From Pseudogulbenkiania subflava DSM 22618 (GTDB taxonomy: Bacteria > Pseudomonadota > Gammaproteobacteria > Burkholderiales > Chromobacteriaceae): DNA of 64,000 bases. The first letter of the stretch is position 1. Each line of letters starts with the position of its first letter. Shown one piece after another: positions 18,301-25,699 of this stretch. Location: assembly GCF_900177275.1 (NCBI RefSeq), contig NZ_FXAG01000015.1:43975-107974 (forward strand), given 5' to 3'. The notes under the pieces are model-generated. The model worked only from the letters and a program-made list of their open reading frames with translations, was not told the origin of the DNA and did not search any database. The position numbers and the translations under genes are program-made.

Positions 18301-19164
18301 GGATGGCTGCAGCGCCTGGGGATTGACGCCGCCGACGCGCACGTCGAGGCGGCGGAAACGGTTCAGCGCCGACGCGGCGAACGGATCGAAGCGTCCGGAC
18401 ACTTCGGCCAGCAGCCCGCGTCCGGCAACGGTGCCGCGGGCCTGCAGATCGGCCAGGCTGCCCGCCAGGGCAAGGTCGGCCTTGATCGCCACCTGCTCCA
18501 GCGTGCCGCGCGCCGCCAGCGTGCCGGAGAGCGCAAACGGGCGGGCATCGGCCAGCGTCAGCGCCGCGCCGCCGCCGCCCCACGGCGAGTTCAGCCGCGC
18601 CAGTTGCACCTGGTGCCGCCCCCCCTGGTAACGGTAGGCGCCGGCGACGTCGTACAGGCGCACGTCGCCCGGCTGCAGTGTCAGGCTGGCGAGCGAGAAG
18701 CGGTCCAGCACCACCGTCAGCGGCAGGGCCAGCGACGCCGGCAGTTGCGGCGGCGCGGACGGCGCGGCGGCCAGGCTGGTCAGCCGCACATTCCCCAGCT
18801 CCAGCCGCGTCAGGTGCAGCGTGCGCCGCCACAACGCCGAGGGCTGCCAGTCGAGGCGCAGCCGCTCCACCTCGAGCCGCTGCGCCGGGCTCTGCCAGCG
18901 CACGCGCTGCAGCTCGAAGCCCTGCCACAGCGTGCCGCGCACCGCGCCCACGCCGAGCCGGCCGTGGCTGAGCTCGGCGGCGGTGCGCCAGGCCCAGGCA
19001 AAACCCTGCTCGCTGGCCGTGCCCCAGCCGGCCAGCGCCGCCAGCGCCAGCAGCAGCGCCAACACGCCGCCCGCCAGCCAGCGCAGCGGCCGCCCGCCGC
19101 GGTGCGGCGGCGGGTTGGCCGAAACCGGAGCGTCGTCAGGAGAATCGAGATGCGCTTGCGTCAT
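15352..19164 (-). CDS. tamB: Translocation and assembly module protein TamB
   Basis: A 1270-residue inner-membrane-anchored AsmA-like protein that spans the periplasm as a long beta-taco groove and works with TamA in outer-membrane protein or lipid transport. After an N-terminal anchor (WLAGGVLALLLALAALAGW, about 30-48) the protein is a long series of amphipathic beta repeats ending in the conserved DUF490 domain (about 930-1270: GTITFTGSLDNPALNV, DKLSWLVLGR, final TRYTLRFD). It starts at ATG 19164. tamA lies upstream on the same strand, but a 345-base repeat-filled gap separates them, so co-transcription is less certain than usual. Confidence 0.93.
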   Translation of the reverse strand: MTQAHLDSPDDAPVSANPPPHRGGRPLRWLAGGVLALLLALAALAGWGTASEQGFAWAWRTAAELSHGRLGVGAVRGTLWQGFELQRVRWQSPAQRLEVERLRLDWQPSALWRRTLHLTRLELGNVRLTSLAAAPSAPPQLPASLALPLTVVLDRFSLASLTLQPGDVRLYDVAGAYRYQGGRHQVQLARLNSPWGGGGAALTLADARPFALSGTLAARGTLEQVAIKADLALAGSLADLQARGTVAGRGLLAEVSGRFDPFAASALNRFRRLDVRVGGVNPQALQPSWPKARLNFAVHAEPAAGATVAGGLSLVNSEVGALSAGQLPLAFLAGEFRVRDERLTLNALQAQLAGGGRVALGGTLDAQALALTARLQDVALRALHASAPDQTVGGTLTLGGTPAQPTLSAALQSRQLALEARLAREQGAAQALRLERLQLTAGGGRLALSGRVELQQARRFELSGALEKADPARFLKGAPAGDLNARLTARGQLAAPLAATVRLQFAPSRLSGAPLGGRAELDLQPGRLKRLDADLRLADNRLQAAGAYGAAGDRLKLLIDAPNLRLLGPGFAGRIGGQLDLAGTPKLPLLSANLKAERLALPGGVGVEALTLAGELQADAASPFRVQLAAQQLRLGEFGASTLRLNAVGQRNRHRIELDGRLNLKQRPYALALRANGGLAAGSTQWQGTLETLQLAGQPGLTLLAPASLSVGPQRLELGAARLAMLGGQVELQQLRRDASGLVNTRGRAAGLRLAELAPLLALPVQQTLVVSGDWALSGRGVPQGQLNLQRVGGDVWLPGSNGRPLALELGTSRLGLRLDANRALLELQLQSRYLNASGNGALPLAGGIDGRTPLAATLQLEVPALKALAGPGLELGGQLAANVTLSGPLAAPLAYGRLDGKGLLFADRKTGLRLAEGVLEARLDGRRLLLDRLRFASGEGEALASGALDLKDRGPDATVQLSLKRFSVFDRPNRRLVVSGDSDILFVDNKLTLSGRLRADQGRVELPKQGTPQLSDDVHVVGREAPPPSALATLPVTVRLDLDLGERFRFTGQGLDVELSGVVHVSAAPGEAPAARGQVRVVKGRYKAYGQDLDIEYGTITFTGSLDNPALNVRAKRRLSPVGAGVEVGGSVAAPSVRLIADEALSERDKLSWLVLGRASVGGSDDASLAAAAGALLAGTINDRIGLFDDLGLVNQQGKTLADGTVSPAEQVVTVGRQLTRTLYLGYEYGIASASQALKMSYQLSKGWSLVLRAGTTASLETRYTLRFD

Positions 19165-19204
19165 GGTGTGGTTTCGAAACGTTTCAGCATTTGTCCCTGG
19201 AGCT

Positions 19205-19362
19205 TGCAGAAGAAATCGTCCCACAGGGATTCCCTGCGGTCATAAGCCGCGGCTCCAGGCTGATGCGACCCTGAAAAAAGATCGAAAGGCTCAGCCGTAC
19301 ACGTGGTGCGGCGAGCATCAAAGGAGCAGCCTGGAGGGGCGCAGTAGATTTATTCACCCGCC
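19205..19362. repeat. Intergenic structured repeat A2
   Basis: Shares the 28-base core TCGTCCCACAGGGATTCCCT and onward with 6345-6372. Its hairpin is CCGTAC-acgtg-GTGCGG, where copy A1 has CTGTAC/GTACAG; one stem pair changes from T-A to C-G and another becomes a wobble pair. It occupies the first half of the tamB-tamA gap; the boundaries are approximate. Confidence 0.6.
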
Positions 19363-19513
19363 CTCAGAACCTGCTCAGGATCTGTCGCGAGCGGCCCTCA
19401 GCGGGGTGAAGAGCAGCACAGGAACCGGAATGTACACACAGTACATGAGGATTTCGCGCAACGCATGAGCCCCGATCAGGGATCGCTCAGCAAGATCATG
19501 AGCAGGTTCTCAG
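19363..19513. repeat. Intergenic structured repeat C2, ends at the tamA stop codon
   Basis: Inverted ends CAGAACCTG (left) and CAGGTTCTCAG (right). The interior, including CTGTCGCGAGCGGCCCTCAG and GGGGTGAAGAGCAGC, is about 80 percent identical by eye to 39183-39331. The hairpin ATGTAC-acaca-GTACAT lies at about 19430-19446. The right end contains the tamA TGA (19512-19510). With A2 it fills the 345-base tamB-tamA gap, where no gene is seen. Confidence 0.7.
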
Positions 19514-21288
19514 AAGGCCAGCCCCAGGCTCAGATACCAGCGGATGCCGCCGTCTTTCTGCGCCTTGGCGATATCCAGCGCCAGCGGAGCCACCGGGCTC
19601 ATCCAGCGCAGGCCGACGCCGTTGCTGTGCTGCAGCGAAAAATCCTGCCAGCGGTCGGCGGCGTTGCCGGCGTCGTGGAACAGCGCCACGGACCAGTCGC
19701 GGCTGACCGGGATCTGATATTCCAGGCTCCCCACCGCCATCACCCGCCCGCCCAGCACCGAGCCGTCCGGCCCGGGCAGGCCCAGGCCGAGGTAGTCGTA
19801 GCCGCGCACGCTGGTGGCGCCGCCGGTGCGGAACAGGCGCGAGGTCGGCACGCGCTCGGGGTTGTTGCTGAACACTTCGCCCAGCTCCAGTCGGCTGACC
19901 AGCGTGCCCCACTCCTTGCGCGGGGTCCAGTAATGCACCAGCTTGCCGTAGCCGCGCACGAAGGCGGCGCTCGACAGCGTGTCGCCCAGCGTGCTGGAGA
20001 GCTGCAGGTCGATCAGCGTGCCGGAACGCGGACGGCGCACGTCGTCGAGCTGGCGCCGCGTCCAGCCGTAGCTCACCAGCAGCGCCTTGTTGTCGCGGTT
20101 CAGCACGTCGGCCACGCTTTCCTGCTCCAGCAGGTACTCCAGGCCGATGCGCGATTCGATCGCGCCGTTGCTGCGGATGCGCCACAGCCCGCCCTCCAGC
20201 GCATCGGTCTTCACCCCCTGCACGTCGCTGTGCTTGAAGGCGGCGTTGACGCTGTGCGAGTAGCCGTCGGACTGGCGCGGAAAGCTCAGGCCGAACTTGA
20301 GCGCCTGCTCGCTCGGCTTGTGCTCCAGCAGCACCGAACCGATGTAGCCGCGCTGGAACAGGTTGTAGTGGTCGTAGCCGATACGCGCGCCGAGTCCCTC
20401 GTCGGCCTCGTAGGTCAGTCCCAGCGTCAGCTTCTGGCGCGGCAGCTCCTCCACCGCCACGTCCACCGGGACACGGCCGTCGGCGATGCGGCTCATGTCG
20501 GTGCTCACCACCACGCTGGAAAAGTACGGCGACTGCTCCAGCGCCGACTGGTAATCGAGCAGCCCCTGCAGGGTGTACGGCGTGCCGGGGCGGAAGCGCG
20601 CCATGCCGGTGACCACGTCCTCGGGATAGCGCTTGAGACCGCTCACGGCGATGTCGCCGAACGCCACCGGCGCGCCGCTGTCGAGCTCCACCGTCAAGGT
20701 GGCGCGGTGCGTCGCGGGATCGACGTCGGCACGGCTGGTGGCAATCCTGGCCAGCGGGTAGCCGTCGACCTGCAACTGGCGCAACAGCACGCGCTTGCCG
20801 CTCTCCCACTCGGCCTGGCGGAAGCGCGCCGCGGTCGGCAGCGGCCACAGCTCGAGCGCGCGCGCCAGCCGCCGCGGGTAGTCTTCGGCCAACCTCACCG
20901 GCCCGGAGAGGCGCAGCGTGACGTCGTCGATCAGCACCGGCTCGCCCGGTTCCACCACCAGGCGGTAGCGGCGCGGCGTGTGGCTGTCCTCGTCGAGACG
21001 CACCTTGGCGGAGAAGTAGCCCTCGGTCTCCAGCAAGCCCTGCGCCTGCCCCGGAGCCTCGCGCCGCAGCGTCTCCAGCTGCGCCTCGTCCATCTCCGGC
21101 TCGTTCTGGCCGGCCACCAGATCGAGGTGCTCGCGCAGCAAGACCGCAACCTCGTCCGGCGCGTCGATCGCCACGCTGTAGGGCAGCGCCGCCCAGGCCG
21201 GCGCGGCGCCAGCGAGCACGGCGGCCAGCAGCATGGCGCGCGCCAGTGCGGCCAGATGGGGATGGGTGGTGAACGTCATGCGCCTCAT
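19510..21288 (-). CDS. tamA: Translocation and assembly module protein TamA
   Basis: Omp85-family outer-membrane barrel, 592 residues, partner of TamB. It has a signal peptide ending near APAWA (about residue 33), three POTRA domains (about 35-270) and a 16-strand barrel with the diagnostic VRGYDYLGLG lid-loop motif (VRGY about residue 500) and a terminal strand ending in aromatic F. The ATG at 21288 was chosen; an ATG three codons later is also possible and neither has a good ribosome site. The stop codon lies within the end of repeat C2. tamB follows downstream. Confidence 0.93.
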   Translation of the reverse strand: MRRMTFTTHPHLAALARAMLLAAVLAGAAPAWAALPYSVAIDAPDEVAVLLREHLDLVAGQNEPEMDEAQLETLRREAPGQAQGLLETEGYFSAKVRLDEDSHTPRRYRLVVEPGEPVLIDDVTLRLSGPVRLAEDYPRRLARALELWPLPTAARFRQAEWESGKRVLLRQLQVDGYPLARIATSRADVDPATHRATLTVELDSGAPVAFGDIAVSGLKRYPEDVVTGMARFRPGTPYTLQGLLDYQSALEQSPYFSSVVVSTDMSRIADGRVPVDVAVEELPRQKLTLGLTYEADEGLGARIGYDHYNLFQRGYIGSVLLEHKPSEQALKFGLSFPRQSDGYSHSVNAAFKHSDVQGVKTDALEGGLWRIRSNGAIESRIGLEYLLEQESVADVLNRDNKALLVSYGWTRRQLDDVRRPRSGTLIDLQLSSTLGDTLSSAAFVRGYGKLVHYWTPRKEWGTLVSRLELGEVFSNNPERVPTSRLFRTGGATSVRGYDYLGLGLPGPDGSVLGGRVMAVGSLEYQIPVSRDWSVALFHDAGNAADRWQDFSLQHSNGVGLRWMSPVAPLALDIAKAQKDGGIRWYLSLGLAF

Positions 21289-21434
21289 GGTAAAGAAAGC
21301 CCGCGCAAGGGGCGAGCCCCGGCGGGGCGTCGATGGCGGAAAACCCTGCTCCAGATCAAGGAATAACACGGAGCTGGATGCGAAAATGGCGACACCGCCC
21401 CAACGGCGGCCCCCTTCAGTGTAGGTAGCTCATC

Positions 21435-21638
21435 ATGGCAAAAAAGTTTCCCTTGCATCCCGCGCACCCCGAGCGCATCTGCTGGGGCTGCGACAAGTAT
21501 TGCTCGGTCGACGAGTTGCGCTGCGGCAACGGCTCCGACCGCACCCAGCACCCGATCGAACTGTTCGGCCCCGGCTGGGCCGAGCCGGAAACCGACAGTA
21601 ACGACTTCACGGCAACCACGCCGCCCGCCGCGCCCTAG
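21435..21638 (+). CDS. Small conserved protein, DUF3079 family
   Basis: A 67-residue protein of unknown function. The first 50 residues (MAKKFPLHPAHPERICWGCD, then YCSVDELRCGNGSDRTQHPIELFG) match the DUF3079 family as I remember it. Three Cys in CWGCDKYC plus a fourth at ELRC suggest a small zinc-binding fold; that is inference. The Pro/Thr-rich tail (about 50-67) looks unstructured. It stands alone between tamA (divergent) and lpdA (convergent), with no clear promoter. Confidence 0.8.
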   Translation: MAKKFPLHPAHPERICWGCDKYCSVDELRCGNGSDRTQHPIELFGPGWAEPETDSNDFTATTPPAAP

Positions 21639-22012
21639 CCCGGTCATCCACGGTTTCCCCGCCGCATTGCGGCCCCGACAGAGCCCCCGGCGACACCGCC
21701 TGGCGACGCGCAAAAACCAGCTGGGCAAGGCCGGCACAGCGCAGGTTGTGCCAGCTCCGCCGCACCAGCGTCCCCTCCTGACGCTCTCCGCCATCGCCCT
21801 GCTGGCGGTCGCGCACGCGGGCCCTCTCCCGGCACGCCGCCGCCCCGGCGGAGCCTGACCAACGGCGCACGCCACCAAAACAAAGGCGCTGTCGACCTGA
21901 TGCGTTGCACCCTCCGCTACGCCCGCGCTTTCAGGCTATCTGCCCAAACCCAAAGGCGGCGCGGGCTTGCCGTGTACACAGAGCGATTCTCAACACATCA
22001 TTCCGGCCGGGC
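21639..22012. other. Gap without a recognisable gene
   Basis: 374 bases between the DUF3079 gene and the lpdA terminator. Short open frames exist on both strands, but their translations are Arg/Ala/Pro-rich, as expected from GC-rich noncoding DNA. They lack ribosome sites and resemble no family. I see no RNA gene or clear repeat here. Confidence 0.6.
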
Positions 22013-22045
22013 CAAAACAAAAGCGGCGGGATTGCCCGCCGCTTT
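22013..22045 (-). terminator. Terminator after lpdA
   Basis: AAAGCGGCGGG-caat-CCCGCCGCTTT on the minus strand, followed by TGTTTTGG. It lies 20 bases past the lpdA stop and closes the aceE-aceF-lpdA transcript. Confidence 0.8.
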
Positions 22046-22065
22046 GTCGTTTGCTGCCGCTACGC

Positions 22066-23841
22066 TTACTTCTTGCGCTGCGGCGGCAGGTCGGTACACG
22101 TGCCGTGCGCCACTTCGGCGGCCATGCCGATGCTCTCGCCCAGGGTCGGGTGAGCGTGGATGGTCTTGCCGATGTCGGTGGCGTCGCAGCCCATTTCGAT
22201 CGCCAGGCAGATTTCGCCCAGCATGTCGCCGGCGTGGGTGCCGACGATGGCGCCGCCGATCACCTGATGCGTTTCGGCATCGAAGATCAGCTTGGTGAAG
22301 CCTTCGTCACGGCCGTTGGCGATGGCGCGGCCGGAGGCGGCCCACGGGAACACCGCCTTCTCGATCTTGATACCGTCGCGCTTGGCGATTTCCTCGGTCA
22401 CGCCGACCCAAGCCACTTCCGGATCGGTGTAGGCCACGCCCGGGATCACGCGGGCGTCGAAGTAGGACTTGCCGCCGGCGCAGTTTTCCGCCGCCACGTG
22501 CGCCTCGTGCACCGCCTTGTGCGCCAGCATCGGCTGGCCGACGATGTCGCCGATGGCGTAGATGTGCGGCACGTTGGTGCGCTGCTGCTTGTCCACTTCG
22601 ATGAAGCCGCGGTCGGTCACCGCCACACCGGCGTTTTCGGCCGCGATCAGCTTGCCGTTCGGCGCGCGGCCGGCGGCCACCAGCACCAGGTCGTAGCGCT
22701 GCGGCTCGGCCGGGGCCTTGGCGCCTTCAAACGTCACGTAGATGCCGTCGTCCTTGGCCTCGACCGCCACGGTCTTGGTGCTGGTCATGATGTTGTCGAA
22801 GCGGTGGGCGTTCATCTTCTCCCACACCTTGACCAGGTCGCGGTCGGCGCCCTGCATCAGGCCGTCCAGCATCTCGACCACGTCCAGGCGCGCGCCCAGG
22901 GTCGAGTACACCGTGCCCATTTCCAGGCCGATGATGCCGCCGCCGATGATCAGCATCTTCTTCGGCACGGCCTTCAGTTCCAGCGCGCCGGTGGAATCCA
23001 CGATGCGCGGGTCCTGCGGGATGAACGGCAGGTTCACCACGCGGCTGCCGGCAGCGATGATGGCGTTCTTGAACTTGATGGTCTGCTTGGCGCCGGTCTT
23101 GGCCTGGCCCGCGCCTTCGGTGGTTTCCACCTGCAGGTGATGCGGGTCGAGGAAGGAGCCGACACCGCGCACCACTTGTACCTTGCGCGCCTTGGCCATG
23201 CCGGCGAGACCGCCGGTGAGCTTGCCGATGACCTTTTCCTTGTAGCCGCGCAGCATGTCGATGTCGATTTCCGGCTCGGCGAACTTGATGCCGTTGGCGG
23301 CCAGGTGCTTCACTTCGTCGATCACCGCCGCGTTGTGCAGCAAGGCTTTCGACGGGATGCAGCCGACGTTCAGGCAGACGCCGCCCAGGGTGGCGTAGCG
23401 TTCCACCAGCACCACGTTGAGGCCGAGGTCGGCGGCGCGGAAGGCGGCGGAGTAGCCCCCCGGGCCGGCGCCCAGCACCAGCACGTCGCATTCGATGTCG
23501 GCGCCGCCGGCGTGGCTGGCGGCCTGCGGGGCAGGCGCCGCCGCTGCGGGAGCAGCGGCCGGAGCCGGCGCGGCGGCCTTCGGCGCTTCGGCCGTGGCAG
23601 CGGCGGCCTCGACGATGGCGATCACGTCGCCTTCGCTGATCTTGCCGCCGACGGCGACCTTCAGCTCGACGATCTTGCCGGCGTGGCTGGCCGGCACTTC
23701 CATGGTGGCCTTGTCGGTTTCCAGCGTGATCAGCGAGTCTTCCACCGCGACCACGTCGCCGGCCTTAACGAACACCTCGATGATGTCCACGTTGCTGTGG
23801 CCGCCAATGTCCGGGACTTTCAGTTCGATCAGATTGCTCAT
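22066..23841 (-). CDS. lpdA: Dihydrolipoyl dehydrogenase (E3) with N-terminal lipoyl domain
   Basis: FAD enzyme that reoxidises dihydrolipoamide in the pyruvate dehydrogenase complex. It has 591 residues, about 115 longer than standard E3, because it starts with a lipoyl domain (1-80, lipoyl-Lys44 in ETDKAT) and an Ala/Pro linker (81-112), as in Neisseria. The FAD motif GAGPGGY (124-130), redox disulfide C156/C161 in [12 protein letters not shown] motif [10 protein letters not shown] and catalytic HAHPTLGE are all present. It starts at ATG 23841, third in the PDH cluster. Confidence 0.97.
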   Translation of the reverse strand: MSNLIELKVPDIGGHSNVDIIEVFVKAGDVVAVEDSLITLETDKATMEVPASHAGKIVELKVAVGGKISEGDVIAIVEAAAATAEAPKAAAPAPAAAPAAAAPAPQAASHAGGADIECDVLVLGAGPGGYSAAFRAADLGLNVVLVERYATLGGVCLNVGCIPSKALLHNAAVIDEVKHLAANGIKFAEPEIDIDMLRGYKEKVIGKLTGGLAGMAKARKVQVVRGVGSFLDPHHLQVETTEGAGQAKTGAKQTIKFKNAIIAAGSRVVNLPFIPQDPRIVDSTGALELKAVPKKMLIIGGGIIGLEMGTVYSTLGARLDVVEMLDGLMQGADRDLVKVWEKMNAHRFDNIMTSTKTVAVEAKDDGIYVTFEGAKAPAEPQRYDLVLVAAGRAPNGKLIAAENAGVAVTDRGFIEVDKQQRTNVPHIYAIGDIVGQPMLAHKAVHEAHVAAENCAGGKSYFDARVIPGVAYTDPEVAWVGVTEEIAKRDGIKIEKAVFPWAASGRAIANGRDEGFTKLIFDAETHQVIGGAIVGTHAGDMLGEICLAIEMGCDATDIGKTIHAHPTLGESIGMAAEVAHGTCTDLPPQRKK

Positions 23842-23852
23842 GGCTATTCATC

Positions 23853-23949
23853 CGTAGGGCGGAAGCCCCGCAGGGGCGTTCCGCCGATATTCAGCTCGCT
23901 CGCAAACAGCAGGCGGAACACCCCGGCAGGCCGGGGCTTCCGCCCTACG
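23853..23949. repeat. 97-bp REP-like inverted repeat between aceF and lpdA
   Basis: Perfect 18-base arms CGTAGGGCGGAAGCCCCG and CGGGGCTTCCGCCCTACG at the two ends. Each arm also has a local partner (CGGAAGCCCC with GGGGCGTTCCG), so alternative stems are possible. The element nearly fills the 113-base gap and would lie in the PDH transcript, where it could protect or split the mRNA. Confidence 0.75.
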
Positions 23950-23954
23950 CGTGA

Positions 23955-25598
23955 TTACAGAATCAGGCGGCGCACGTCGGACAGCAGCTTGCCCAGGTAC
24001 ACGGTGAAGCGCGCTGCGGCGGCGCCGTCGATCACGCGGTGATCGAACGACAGGCTCAGCGGGCACATCAGGCGCGGCGCGAAGTCCTTGCCGTTCCACA
24101 CCGGCTTGATCTGGCTCTTGCAGACGCCGAGGATGGCCACTTCCGGCGCGTTGACGATCGGCGTAAAGCTGGTGCCGCCGATGCCGCCCAGGCTGGAGAT
24201 GGTGAAGGTGGCACCCTGCATGTCGGTCGGCTTGAGCTTGCCTTCGCGTGCCAGCAGCGACAGATCGGTCAGTTCCTTGGCGATCTGCTTGATGCCCTTC
24301 TGGTCCACGTCCTTGATCACCGGGACCACCAGGCCGTTCGGCGTGTCGGCGGCAAAGCCGATGTGGTAGTACTGCTTGAGCACCAGATTGTCGCCGTCAA
24401 GCGAGCTGTTGAAGGTCGGGAACGCCTTCAGCGCCTCGGCGGCAGCTTTGATGATGAAGGCCAGCGGGCTGATCTTCAGGCCGGACTTTTCCCATTCCTT
24501 GCCGATCTGCTTGCGGAAGTCTTCCAGCTCGGTGATGTCGCACTCGTCGTTGAACGTCACGTGCGGGATCATCACCCAGTTGCGCGAGAGATTGGCGCCG
24601 GAGATCTTCTGGATGCGGCTCAGCGGCTTGGTTTCGATCGGGCCGAACTTGGCGAAGTCCACCTTCGGCCACGGCAGCAGGTCGAGACCCACGCCGCTGC
24701 CGCCCGCGGCCGGAGCGGCGGCCGGCGGCGCGCTCAGCACGCCCTTGACGTAGGCCTTGATGTCGGCCTCGACGATGCGGCCCTTGCGGCCGGAGCCCTG
24801 GACCTTGCCCAGGTCGACGCCCAGTTCGCGCGCGAAGCGGCGCGCCGACGGACCGGCGTGCGCCTTGCTGAAGGCGGCCTCGTCGATCTTGGCGCTGGCG
24901 GCCGGCGCCACGGCGGCGGCCACCGGGGCCGGAGCCGGAGCAGCGGCCGGAGCGGGTGCCGCGGCAACCGGGGCGGCAGCGGCAGCCGGAGCCGCCGCCA
25001 CGTTGGCCGAAGCCGCGCCTTCCACCACCACGATCAGGTCGCCCTGGCTGACCTTGTCGCCCACCTTGACCTTCACTTCCAGCACCTTGCCGGCGGCGGT
25101 GGCCGGCACTTCCATGGTGGCCTTGTCGGTTTCCAGCGTGATCAGCGAATCATCGATGGCGATCACGTCGCCCGGCTTCACCGTCACCTCGATGACGTCG
25201 ACGCCGTTGTGGCCGCCGATGTCCGGCACGGCGATCTCGACGCGGCCGGTGGCGGCCGGCGCCGCGGCGGGGGCGGCTGCCGGAGCGGGGGCGGCTGCCG
25301 GAGCAGGCGCGGCAGCGGGGGCCGGAGCCACGGCCGGAGCGGCCGCTTCAGCGGCGCCGGCGGCTTCCACCAGCGCGATCACGCTGCCTTCGCTGACCTT
25401 GTCGCCCACCTTGACCAGCACCTGCTTGACGACGCCGGCGGCGCTCGCCGGGACTTCCATGGTGGCCTTGTCGGTTTCCAGCGTGATCAGCGAGTCGTCC
25501 AGCGCCACGGTGGCGCCGGGCTGGATGAACAGTTCGATGACGTCGACGTTCTCGTGGCCGCCGATGTCGGGTACTTTCAATTCGATGAGATTGCTCAT
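23955..25598 (-). CDS. aceF: Dihydrolipoamide acetyltransferase (PDH E2)
   Basis: Core of the pyruvate dehydrogenase complex; transfers acetyl from lipoyl to CoA. It has 547 residues: lipoyl domain 1 (1-80, Lys44), an Ala/Pro linker, lipoyl domain 2 (118-195, Lys159), a second linker, the E1/E3-binding domain (about 245-290, [17 protein letters not shown]) and the catalytic domain with DHRVIDG near the C-terminus. E. coli has three lipoyl domains; here two are in E2 and a third is in E3. It starts at ATG 25598; aceE lies 101 bases upstream. Confidence 0.97.
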   Translation of the reverse strand: MSNLIELKVPDIGGHENVDVIELFIQPGATVALDDSLITLETDKATMEVPASAAGVVKQVLVKVGDKVSEGSVIALVEAAGAAEAAAPAVAPAPAAAPAPAAAPAPAAAPAAAPAATGRVEIAVPDIGGHNGVDVIEVTVKPGDVIAIDDSLITLETDKATMEVPATAAGKVLEVKVKVGDKVSQGDLIVVVEGAASANVAAAPAAAAAPVAAAPAPAAAPAPAPVAAAVAPAASAKIDEAAFSKAHAGPSARRFARELGVDLGKVQGSGRKGRIVEADIKAYVKGVLSAPPAAAPAAGGSGVGLDLLPWPKVDFAKFGPIETKPLSRIQKISGANLSRNWVMIPHVTFNDECDITELEDFRKQIGKEWEKSGLKISPLAFIIKAAAEALKAFPTFNSSLDGDNLVLKQYYHIGFAADTPNGLVVPVIKDVDQKGIKQIAKELTDLSLLAREGKLKPTDMQGATFTISSLGGIGGTSFTPIVNAPEVAILGVCKSQIKPVWNGKDFAPRLMCPLSLSFDHRVIDGAAAARFTVYLGKLLSDVRRLIL

Positions 25599-25699
25599 GG
25601 TTGCTTTCTCAAGTGCGGCGGGACGTCAGCACGACGCCCCGCGTCGATTCGGTACGCGGAGCAGGGGGAGAGCCGTGCCCTCCCCGTGCATTCCCCCGG

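Noticed and set aside
15571..19245. A 1224-codon open frame on the plus strand opposite tamB
   Set aside because: A Gln/Arg/Ala-rich shadow of tamB codons. TamB itself is full length with clear domains.
21607..21910. Short minus-strand frames between the DUF3079 gene and lpdA
   Set aside because: Arg/Ala/Gly-rich translations, no ribosome site, no family; typical of noncoding GC-rich DNA.
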